From JBJXHC01 sp046160825 (lineage in GTDB: Bacteria; Bacteroidota; Ignavibacteria; UBA10030; UBA6906), in contig JBJXHC010000039.1 of the NCBI GenBank assembly GCA_046160825.1, positions 3,194-67,193 of the forward strand: a DNA stretch of 64,000 bases, read 5' to 3'. Shown here piece by piece: positions 1 through 5,615 of this stretch (positions are counted from its first letter, which is position 1; every line of letters starts with the position of its first letter). Under the pieces are notes generated by a model. The model was given only the letters and a program-made list of their open reading frames with translations. It was not told the origin of the DNA and did no database searches. A program made the position numbers and the translations under genes.

Positions 1-2
1 TG

Positions 3-521
3 TTCAAAGATTCAAATCCTTCCATTATCGAGTGGCTTCAAAGCGGTATCGTCTACAGGGAACAATCATCATTTGCCCGTCACCTGCGGAAGCTTCTCCC
101 TGATTTCTACTCTCAGAAACCAAGCTTCTTTCATTACAAACACATGGCTGAGCGTAATGTGCGCGAACATTTGACCGGTGAAGTAGTTCGGCAAAAGAAG
201 TATCTTTATGTCGTCCGTCCGTTACTGGCGACAATGTGGATTCGAAAATCGGCAGACCCGGTTCCTCTCGAGTTTCGTCAGCTGTTGCGTATGACTCTTT
301 CTCCAGGTAAGACTTGTGATGCAGTTGAACGCCTCATCGCCGCGAAACAGGCCGGCGATCTGCTTGATCGTGGTCCCAGAATTGAGGAATTGAGTCATTT
401 CATTGACCAGGAAATGAAAGCCCTGGCCATTCCTCCTCAGTTACCGGAACGCAACCCGCCCTCTGTTGAGCGGCTCAACAATCTGTTTCGAGCCACCCTC
501 GGGGAAATTTTTCCGGAATAA
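3..521 (+). CDS. YcgL-type predicted nucleotidyltransferase, C-terminal part (5' end outside window)
   Basis: An open frame runs from the first bases of the window to TAA at 521, so the gene begins upstream. An internal ATG at 144 is not a credible start, because coding sequence resembling the family continues before it (a FARHLRKLLPDFYS-like stretch). The layout (SFxHYKHMAERN, then a RQKKYLYVVRPLLATMWI helix, then a charged tail) resembles the C-terminal half of the COG3541/YcgL nucleotidyltransferases. That family has a polymerase-beta type fold and usually lies near RNA- or nucleotide-processing genes. The catalytic G-S-x(n)-D-x-D motif would be upstream and is not visible. It is followed after about 50 bases by a CCA-type nucleotidyltransferase on the same strand. 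The family call rests on pattern recognition. Confidence 0.7.
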   Translation, partial: FKDSNPSIIEWLQSGIVYREQSSFARHLRKLLPDFYSQKPSFFHYKHMAERNVREHLTGEVVRQKKYLYVVRPLLATMWIRKSADPVPLEFRQLLRMTLSPGKTCDAVERLIAAKQAGDLLDRGPRIEELSHFIDQEMKALAIPPQLPERNPPSVERLNNLFRATLGEIFPE

Positions 522-570
522 TTCTTACAATTTCTCTTTTCATCAATCAGAAACAAAACCCTGTAATCAC

Positions 571-2025
571 ATGACCGGCCTGTCAACATCTCCTGATCCA
601 TTTCATTCTGCACTAAAGCTTATTGCTCAAACAGTCGCTGGTTCTGTCTGGCAGGGTAAGGTATTCGCTGCGGGGGGCATGGTACGTGATCAACTGATGG
701 GCAACGCTACGAAAGATATTGATCTCACCATTGCTGCCCCTCAAGGAGGTATCGAGTTCGCAAACTGGCTTGCCATCCGTCTAGGGATCCACAAAGATGG
801 TTCAAACCCGGTCATTTTCCCCCGTTTTGGTACAGCAAAGTTGAGCCTGGCAGGCATCTCTCATAACGGCATTGATCTCTCACCAGTCGATATCGAAACT
901 GTGATGACCCGGAAGGAGTACTATAGCGAGGATTCGCGCAAACCCGAGGTGGAGTATGGAACTCCGGAGGAGGACGTCTTGAGACGAGACCTGACGATCA
1001 ACGCTCTTCTCATGGACATTGTCTCAGGTGAAATATTGGACTACACCGGCAAAGGAGTTGCCGACATCAAGTCGAAAACGTTACGAACTCCCCTTGACCC
1101 TGATGTGACATTCACCGATGATCCCTTGAGGATGCTTCGGGTTATCCGGTTTGCAGTGAAACTCGGATGGGGTATCCCATTCTCGATGATCAAGGCCTTA
1201 CGGCGAAATGCTAAGACGCTCCGGAAGATCTCTGCCGAGAGGAAACGGGATGAACTGAGCAAAATCCTTCTTTCAAGCCACCCGCACACTGGAGTAAGAT
1301 TGCTGGAGTTCACCGGGCTGAATGCGTTTGTCATTCCCGAGTTCCAAGGAATGGTGGGGATGTCCCAAAACAATTTTCATGAATGGACCGCTGAGCGGCA
1401 TACGTATGAGGTTCTGAAGAACTCTCCGGCGGAGCTGACCATACGGCTCGCAGCACTGTTGCATGACATCGGCAAGGTAGAGACCCGGAAAGTTGAAAAC
1501 GGTCACGTTTCATTCCTCGGTCACGAAACCCGGTCGGCGGACCTGTCAGAGGAGATACTGCGTCGACTGAAATATCCCAACGAGATCACGGACGCCGTAG
1601 TAGCTCTCGTGCAACACCATATGCGGACGAAACAATTTGGAACAAGAGGCGAGAAGGCGTCCGACAAGTCGTTGCGAAAGCTGATGCATGAACTCGGCGA
1701 CAACCTCAATCCCGCGCTTCAGCTCATTCACTCAGACAATATCTCCCACGGCAACCATCCCTGGCCGCACAACATGCCGGATCAGGTGCCTGAACTGAAG
1801 AGAAGAATAGCCGATCTCGGCCCGATCGGCAAGCGGCTCAATCTTCCAATAGATGGCAATGAGATTATCCGAATCCTCACCGAGGTGGATCCAAAATTCA
1901 AGCCCGGCCCCATCATGCAAAAGATCTATAGTGCAATTGAAGAGGAATTCCTTGAGAATCCACAATTGACGAACAAACAGGCACAAGAAATAGTAATTCT
2001 TACCTATCGCAATACACGCTCCTAA
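571..2025 (+). CDS. cca: CCA-adding enzyme / poly(A) polymerase-family tRNA nucleotidyltransferase with HD domain
   Basis: 484 aa from ATG 571. A longer in-frame start at 466 would overlap the preceding gene and add residues without family character. The N-terminal class II nucleotidyltransferase core shows GGMVRD at residues 35-40 and the metal-binding D-x-D in KDIDLTI (about 49-51). The RRDLTINAL motif near 138 and the DPLRMLRVIRFA neck follow. A C-terminal HD phosphohydrolase domain carries HDIGK at about 298-302 and a GHE motif after it. Such proteins add or repair the 3' CCA of tRNA in the cytoplasm. The HD domain fits the 2',3'-cyclic phosphodiesterase/phosphatase activity known in some members. 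An A-adding-only or poly(A) polymerase role cannot be excluded from sequence alone. Confidence 0.88.
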   Translation: MTGLSTSPDPFHSALKLIAQTVAGSVWQGKVFAAGGMVRDQLMGNATKDIDLTIAAPQGGIEFANWLAIRLGIHKDGSNPVIFPRFGTAKLSLAGISHNGIDLSPVDIETVMTRKEYYSEDSRKPEVEYGTPEEDVLRRDLTINALLMDIVSGEILDYTGKGVADIKSKTLRTPLDPDVTFTDDPLRMLRVIRFAVKLGWGIPFSMIKALRRNAKTLRKISAERKRDELSKILLSSHPHTGVRLLEFTGLNAFVIPEFQGMVGMSQNNFHEWTAERHTYEVLKNSPAELTIRLAALLHDIGKVETRKVENGHVSFLGHETRSADLSEEILRRLKYPNEITDAVVALVQHHMRTKQFGTRGEKASDKSLRKLMHELGDNLNPALQLIHSDNISHGNHPWPHNMPDQVPELKRRIADLGPIGKRLNLPIDGNEIIRILTEVDPKFKPGPIMQKIYSAIEEEFLENPQLTNKQAQEIVILTYRNTRS

Positions 2026-2051
2026 CAGCTTGGTGAAAAACTATTTTCATA

Positions 2052-2097
2052 TGTCTTTGCGAGGAGCGGAGCGACCTCGCCTCTAGCAGGCAATCCC
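2052..2097. repeat. Degenerate copy of a TTGCGAGGAGCGGAGCGAC-type dispersed repeat
   Basis: The sequence TTTGCGAGGAGCGGAGCGAC followed by a GGCAATCCCG end resembles the intergenic 'TTGCGAGGAGCGnAGCGAC...GCAATC' element seen in many environmental bacterial genomes. It lies directly downstream of the tRNA nucleotidyltransferase gene, in a stretch with no plausible coding potential. It may act as a transcript end structure. This identification is by memory of the repeat type. Confidence 0.45.
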
Positions 2098-2155
2098 GTT
2101 TTTGTCTCAGATCCGATGGCAATCCATCAATCCAATAATCCATTTCTCCATCAGC

Positions 2156-2199
2156 GGGGTGAGCTTGCCCGCCGTGAGCCTGCCGAACGGTCGAACCCC
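2156..2199. repeat. Dispersed GGGGTGAGCTTG...CGAACCCC repeat, copy 1
   Basis: GGGGTGAGCTTG, an inserted CCCGCCGTGAGCCTG, then CGAACCCC. The outer GGGGT/ACCCC arms can pair. Related copies lie at 3055-3112, 4104-4162 and 9459-9494, all in intergenic DNA of the first 10 kb. The rest of 2026-2254 is C/T-rich with 'ATCCA' runs (about 2118-2150) and shows no gene. Confidence 0.6.
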
Positions 2200-2254
2200 T
2201 ATTCACCTGCTCTTCGCATCCCCCCGACCCAACCAATTTCTGATTGTCGCAGAC

Positions 2255-2278
2255 CCGCCGTGCTTCACCCTTTGGCGG
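2255..2278. repeat. CCGCC...GGCGG hairpin repeat, unit 1
   Basis: A 24-base unit CCGCC-GTGCTTCACCCTTT-GGCGG whose ends pair. It is preceded by a TGATTGTCGCAGAC-like stretch and followed by ACTGATTGACAAT. Near-copies occur at 2369-2393 and 2403-2426, with a decayed one near 10797-10818. The unit carries no T-run, so it is not a canonical terminator. Confidence 0.7.
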
Positions 2279-2368
2279 ACTGATTGACAATATCCAATCC
2301 TCCATTACACCGCTCTCCCGCTTTTCTCTCCTGTTCCATCACATTGCTAAATGCTGACTGTCGGAGAC

Positions 2369-2393
2369 CCGCCTTGTTTCATCTTTTTGGCGG
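2369..2393. repeat. CCGCC...GGCGG hairpin repeat, unit 2
   Basis: A 25-base unit CCGCC-TTGTTTCATCTTTTT-GGCGG, preceded by CTGACTGTCGGAGAC, which closely matches the flank of unit 1. Flanks and core are both conserved, so these are copies of one longer element. Confidence 0.7.
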
Positions 2394-2402
2394 GTCGAAG
2401 AT

Positions 2403-2426
2403 CCGCCATGATTCACCTTTTGGCGG
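2403..2426. repeat. CCGCC...GGCGG hairpin repeat, unit 3
   Basis: A 24-base unit CCGCC-ATGATTCACCTTTT-GGCGG followed by ACTGATTGATAAT, the same right flank as unit 1. It ends about 20 bases upstream of the first TGTAACCTT/ACTAAC promoter. Confidence 0.7.
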
Positions 2427-2446
2427 ACTGATTGATAATTGCTCAT

Positions 2447-2475
2447 GTAACCTTCTCTCCTGTTAAGCAACTAAC
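2447..2475 (+). promoter_or_regulatory. ECF-type promoter 1 (GTAACC-N17-ACTAAC)
   Basis: GTAACC at 2447-2452 and ACTAAC at 2470-2475 with 17 bases between, followed by an AGGAGGA ribosome binding site at 2491-2497. The same pair occurs at six further places upstream of plus-strand genes. The shape (AAC-containing -35, CTAA -10, 16-18 spacing) matches ECF sigma promoters known from other bacteria. Assignment to an ECF factor is inference. Confidence 0.65.
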
Positions 2476-2500
2476 TATTGAACGTCGCACAGGAGGAATC

Positions 2501-2650
2501 TTGAAACACTATGATCGCTGTCGCCCGCTGTCTGATACGGAGAATGAAATGCACCTGATGGTGCTCTTTGAAGAGCTCGACATGCAAACGTGGTTCAGCA
2601 TATCAGCATCCGATATGCTTGGGGGCGAAGTGATAGTGAGCCTCCAGTAG
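2501..2650 (+). CDS. Possible 49-aa small protein downstream of ECF-type promoter
   Basis: TTG at 2501 stands 3 bases after an AGGAGGA site and about 26 bases after an ECF-type -10. The frame stays open for 49 codons to TAG at 2650. The predicted product starts KHYDRCRPLSDTE and ends EVIVSLQ, is acidic and has no signal peptide. The tight spacing and TTG start make it uncertain. An ATG at 2511 in another frame gives only about 15 codons. The main support is position: promoter plus ribosome binding site, as for the 53- and 54-aa genes nearby. No family is recognised. Confidence 0.35.
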   Translation: MKHYDRCRPLSDTENEMHLMVLFEELDMQTWFSISASDMLGGEVIVSLQ

Positions 2651-2668
2651 TTTCGCAGAACACGGACT

Positions 2669-2697
2669 GTAACCTTTGAGTTATCCATGCGACTAAC
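2669..2697 (+). promoter_or_regulatory. ECF-type promoter 2 (GTAACC-N17-ACTAAC)
   Basis: GTAACC 2669-2674 and ACTAAC 2692-2697, 17-base spacer, with the flanking form TGTAACCTTT and GCGACTAAC. It lies about 52 bases upstream of the ATG of the 54-aa gene at 2750. Confidence 0.65.
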
Positions 2698-2749
2698 TTG
2701 CAGAGAGCGCAAATCAGAAAATCCGCAACAACAATAAGGAAAAACGACC

Positions 2750-2914
2750 ATGAGTACTGTTGAACAATATGTACATTCCCTTCAAATGAAGGCCGGTGTA
2801 CACATAACGAATGGTGTTGTGAGCATCCCCGGCAACACCCTGGAACTGGGAATCCAATCTTGGGGAAAGGTGGACTTCCTGCGCAAGCAGGGGTTCACTG
2901 TGCGCCGGGTGTAA
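2750..2914 (+). CDS. Small 54-aa protein of unknown function
   Basis: ATG 2750 to TAA 2914. An AAGGAAAAA purine run lies upstream and an ECF-type promoter about 50 bases before. The product begins MSTVEQYVHSLQMKAG and ends SWGKVDFLRKQGFTVRRV. It is soluble, with no signal peptide or membrane segment, and has a helix followed by two probable strands, as in a compact alpha/beta mini-domain. Codon use and residue composition look coding: hydrophobic residues alternate and there are no rare-residue runs. It is monocistronic, and a 10-bp inverted repeat lies beyond it at 2991-3036. The family is not recognised. Its promoter suggests it belongs to the same stress or envelope regulon as its neighbours. 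Confidence 0.65.
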   Translation: MSTVEQYVHSLQMKAGVHITNGVVSIPGNTLELGIQSWGKVDFLRKQGFTVRRV

Positions 2915-2990
2915 AACCCCGGTGCCTGATCAAGAAAGTGTTGAAAACAATACCTGCTCCACAGCCCGCAAACAACCCCACCACCCGGAA

Positions 2991-3036
2991 GCCACGGACG
3001 CCCAAGAGCGTAGATGTAAGCACCCTCGTCCGTGGC
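2991..3036. repeat. 10-bp inverted repeat with 26-base loop
   Basis: GCCACGGACG at 2991-3000 pairs perfectly with CGTCCGTGGC at 3027-3036. It sits between the 54-aa gene and the next promoter. There is no T-run, so an intrinsic terminator is doubtful. A 3' stabilising hairpin or protein site is possible. The rest of 2915-3054 shows no gene. Confidence 0.5.
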
Positions 3037-3054
3037 CGCCACTCTCTGTCAGTC

Positions 3055-3112
3055 CGCACTTTAATCTTCGCATTCACACTTCCCTCGTGGGGGGTAAGCT
3101 TGCCGAACCCCA
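3055..3112. repeat. Dispersed GGGGTAAGCTTG...CGAACCCC repeat, copy 2
   Basis: About 58 bases, nearly collinear with 4104-4162. Both read CGCACTT-(C/A)A-C/T-TTTCGCATT-(C/T)CACA-(C/G)TTCCCTCG, then a G-run, AGCTTG, and CGAACCCCA. The copy lies just upstream of ECF-type promoter 3. Confidence 0.65.
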
Positions 3113-3121
3113 CCTTACCGT

Positions 3122-3151
3122 GTAACCTTCGCTGCACCACGAGCGACTAAC
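3122..3151 (+). promoter_or_regulatory. ECF-type promoter 3 (GTAACC-N18-ACTAAC)
   Basis: GTAACC 3122-3127 and ACTAAC 3146-3151, spacer 18, with GCGACTAAC at the -10 as in promoter 2. The next start codon is 173 bases downstream (3324), leaving a long leader that folds (see 3212-3285). Confidence 0.65.
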
Positions 3152-3211
3152 AGATGAATGAACGATCTCGCACAATTCCAATTGGCGATAACCACAATGG
3201 AACACTTCAAG

Positions 3212-3285
3212 CCACAGTGTGGGTCAATGTCAGACTGATTGTCTGAACTGTGGGTAAAGCAAACAGCCCGGGCCTGCTTCCAGGC
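3212..3285 (+). ncRNA. Structured 5' leader: nested hairpin plus second hairpin
   Basis: CCACAGT (3212-3218) pairs with ACTGTGG (3247-3253). Inside, TCAGAC (3230-3235) pairs with GTCTGA (3241-3246). The two stems abut on the 3' side and leave an 11-base bulge on the 5' side. A second hairpin GCCTG-CTTC-CAGGC follows at 3272-3285. The structure lies between ECF-type promoter 3 and the lipoprotein start. It matches no riboswitch class known to me. A regulatory role is inference from position and pairing. Confidence 0.4.
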
Positions 3286-3323
3286 AATTCAATGTTCACA
3301 TATAAACTAGAGGAGTACCTGTT

Positions 3324-3944
3324 ATGGATTCTTTCAAGGTTCGGTTTTTCATCGTAGCTCTCATCGTGCTTCTCATAACTTCCTGCTCGCCCGACAATGA
3401 TCCTACCTGCCCGGGGGACTCAATCGCATCAGTGGAGATACTTCCACTCAAAGAGGGAAACATTTGGCTTTATAAGGCCTTCTCATACGACCCACAGGGA
3501 AATGTAATTTCGACATCCGAACCAAGCATGTCGGTTTCTGGTGATACAATGATTTCAGGAGAAAGGTGGTACTTCGTTAACAGTGGCTTAATGACGAACA
3601 AACCCGGCGGGCTCTGGATCATGTCTTCGTTTGGGGAGGAACTCATTCCGTACCTATTCACAAAATTCCCCTGTTCAGTCGGCGATTCATGGCTTTTGGG
3701 CCCCCAGTACACGAATTCGCAATCCATTGGTCAATGTGTCTCTGTATCTGAAGTCGTAGTGACACAAAATGGATCGTACGCGTGTTACAAATATCTCATC
3801 TCGTCAGAATCCGGACAAAGGAGTGAATTCTATTTTCGCCCGGGAGTGGGGCTAGTGCTGTTAGAGAACTACGTGAGAAACTCCATGGGGAGCTACTACA
3901 GGGTTACCAGGCAGGAGCTCACTGCTCACAGAGTGACGGAATAG
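3324..3944 (+). CDS. Lipoprotein of unknown function, 206 aa
   Basis: ATG 3324 follows a GAGGAG site (about 3311-3316). Residues 7-20 are hydrophobic and end in a lipobox, LITSC, with Cys21 as the lipidated residue, so export and lipid anchoring are expected. The mature part is rich in beta-type segments (NIWLYKAFSYD, GERWYFVNSG, FYFRPGVGLVLLE). This layout is common in periplasmic or surface lipoproteins of this group that report 'text-like' all-beta folds. No catalytic motif is seen. The gene stands alone, driven by ECF-type promoter 3, and is followed by a strong terminator at 3971-4004. The function is unknown. Confidence 0.8.
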   Translation: MDSFKVRFFIVALIVLLITSCSPDNDPTCPGDSIASVEILPLKEGNIWLYKAFSYDPQGNVISTSEPSMSVSGDTMISGERWYFVNSGLMTNKPGGLWIMSSFGEELIPYLFTKFPCSVGDSWLLGPQYTNSQSIGQCVSVSEVVVTQNGSYACYKYLISSESGQRSEFYFRPGVGLVLLENYVRNSMGSYYRVTRQELTAHRVTE

Positions 3945-3970
3945 TCCAATTCCGCAGTTGTATCAACAAC

Positions 3971-4004
3971 AACCCTTCCCACAACTGGAAGGGTTTCTTT
4001 TTTC
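3971..4004 (+). terminator. Rho-independent terminator after 206-aa lipoprotein gene
   Basis: AACCCTTCC (3971-3979) pairs with GGAAGGGTT (3987-3995), then TCTTTTTT. The same 9-bp stem recurs in the terminator at 8999-9029. Confidence 0.9.
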
Positions 4005-4103
4005 ACTGTGCCAACTTTAACTCTCAACTCTTTGTATTCATGTGGTCCAACCAATTGCTGACTGCTCATTGATAATTCTTCCCGCTCTGCACTTCTCCCA
4101 GTT

Positions 4104-4162
4104 CGCACTTCACTTTTCGCATTTCACAGTTCCCTCGGGGGGGGTGAGCTTGTCGAACCCCA
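4104..4162. repeat. Dispersed GGGGTGAGCTTG...CGAACCCC repeat, copy 3
   Basis: Best-preserved copy, alignable with 3055-3112 over almost its full length. Downstream C/T-rich DNA includes CCAATTGCTGACGGCTAATT (about 4212-4231). A similar phrase occurs upstream of promoter 6 (about 10880-10910) and near 4050-4080. The stretch 4005-4247 has no gene. Confidence 0.65.
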
Positions 4163-4247
4163 ATCCTCCGTTTCTCCGCTCTCTGCTTTTCTCTGCTGTT
4201 CCATCAAATTCCCAATTGCTGACGGCTAATTGGTCATTATTTTCACT

Positions 4248-4277
4248 GTAACCTCCCCCTCCCTTCAGGCTACTAAT
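4248..4277 (+). promoter_or_regulatory. ECF-type promoter 4 (GTAACC-N18-ACTAAT)
   Basis: GTAACC 4248-4253 and ACTAAT 4272-4277, spacer 18. It lies 40 bases upstream of ATG 4318, the first gene of a four-gene protease/cohesin operon. Confidence 0.65.
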
Positions 4278-4317
4278 CTCCAGACGTACCAAACACCCAC
4301 TAATTAAGGAGGTCTCC

Positions 4318-4800
4318 ATGAAACCACGTACCCTGTCAGTTGGCATTCTGACTCTCATCTCGTTGCTGCTTCCCATGCCGGCAACACTCGCTCAGTGGAG
4401 CCCCGATGAGGAAGACTCAACACAAAGGAGCGAAGTCCCACCCCCGGACGATCCAATTGTTCAAATGACTCGTGATGCAGATGCGATCATCGTTGGCAAG
4501 GTGATATCCTCGCGATCATACTGGTCCACTGACAATACCATCATACTCACCGATCACTCCGTCGTAAGCACAAACACCTTGCGCGGTCATGCACCGAACA
4601 TGTTAACGATAACAACTGAGGGTGGAGAGATCGGGAGCATCGGGCTGAAAGTCAGCCATGAACTGACTCTCCACCGAAATGCATCATACGTCTTATTTCT
4701 CACATCCCGATCCGGTCGTTTGTCCGTGATGAACGGTACCGCAGGTTGTCACAAGGTTGATTCATCCGGTCCTGAACAAGATGCAACGTTCGGGGATTGA
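4318..4800 (+). CDS. Secreted protein of a family paired with matrixin proteases
   Basis: 160 aa from ATG 4318 with an AAGGAGG site 5 bases upstream. Residues 1-25 form a signal peptide (PATLA cleavage context). Residues about 55-150 form the domain: DADAIIVGKVISSRSYW, a Thr-rich strand, RGHAPNMLTITTEGGEIGS, then SYVLFLTS. The same pattern (aD.IV.GkV.s..S.W / lkG...v...GG.iG / ..vvLFL) is seen in residues 45-190 of the protease two genes downstream and in the separate gene at 56652-57209, also next to a matrixin protease. The function is unknown. The pairing suggests a propeptide, inhibitor or folding-partner role, which is inference. It is the first gene of the operon from promoter 4. Confidence 0.75.
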   Translation: MKPRTLSVGILTLISLLLPMPATLAQWSPDEEDSTQRSEVPPPDDPIVQMTRDADAIIVGKVISSRSYWSTDNTIILTDHSVVSTNTLRGHAPNMLTITTEGGEIGSIGLKVSHELTLHRNASYVLFLTSRSGRLSVMNGTAGCHKVDSSGPEQDATFGD

Positions 4801-4836
4801 AATCACTCATTAGTTCAATGAAATAAGGAGGCCATC

Positions 4837-5586
4837 ATGAACCTTCACCTCTCATCCCTGTTACTCATCAGAATACTCGTCGTTGCTTTGACCTTCGCTA
4901 TCGCGTCCTGCAAAGAAGACCAGAACCCCATCATAGACGGGGGTAACAACAACGCTGTGGCCGACCAGGACAATGATGGTATTCCCGATGCTCAGGATCA
5001 GTGTCCTGGAACTCCGGGGAATTGGCAATACAATGGCTGTCCTCCTCCCGCGCCAGATTGGTGGAAGGTGGATATTTGCTCGGGTAATTCGCCCTACAAC
5101 ACTATTGGGTATAAGTGGAGCAATCTCACACCTGCGTTCTATTATTCTACCAGTCTCAACAATGTACCATGGAGAGACTATGTGGATTACGCCGCGTCAG
5201 TATGGAATGCAGTACAATCACGCCTGGAAATTCGGAAGTACACAAATGCTGTCTCAAACGGAGTTGGCAATGATAACAAGAATGTCATCTCATACGGTCC
5301 AATGGAGTCAGGTATACTGGGGCGATGTTACATCTGGTACAACACATCCTCAGGTGCTTTGGTGGAAGCCGATATCAAGATAAACTCCAACGCACAACTG
5401 GTCATTGGTGAATCACCCAACAAATACGACGCATTTTCTGTCCTTGTCCATGAGTTTGGACACTTCACCGGACTTGACCATGTGAACGACAGGACCCATT
5501 CGATGTATAGTGAACTCCATGATGACAGTATCATCTATCGAACTCTTTGCGCTGGAGACAAACTCGGTCTGTTACGTCTGTACTAA
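4837..5586 (+). CDS. Matrixin-like metalloprotease lipoprotein with TSP3-type calcium repeat
   Basis: 249 aa from ATG 4837 (TAAGGAGG site). A lipobox, AIASC, puts lipidation at Cys25. A thrombospondin type 3-like calcium repeat, DQDNDGIPDAQDQCP, lies at about 43-57. The catalytic zinc site HEFGHFTGLDH begins at residue 205 (HExxHxxGxxH, metzincin class), and a DRTHSMYS segment after it could supply the Met-turn. Such enzymes are extracytoplasmic, zinc-dependent endopeptidases. It lies between two genes carrying the same partner domain, in one operon. The short length means there is no separate prodomain, which fits the idea that the neighbouring protein supplies that role in trans (inference). 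Confidence 0.85.
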   Translation: MNLHLSSLLLIRILVVALTFAIASCKEDQNPIIDGGNNNAVADQDNDGIPDAQDQCPGTPGNWQYNGCPPPAPDWWKVDICSGNSPYNTIGYKWSNLTPAFYYSTSLNNVPWRDYVDYAASVWNAVQSRLEIRKYTNAVSNGVGNDNKNVISYGPMESGILGRCYIWYNTSSGALVEADIKINSNAQLVIGESPNKYDAFSVLVHEFGHFTGLDHVNDRTHSMYSELHDDSIIYRTLCAGDKLGLLRLY

Positions 5587-5615
5587 TTCCCAAAACAACA
5601 CCATAGGAGTATGAT

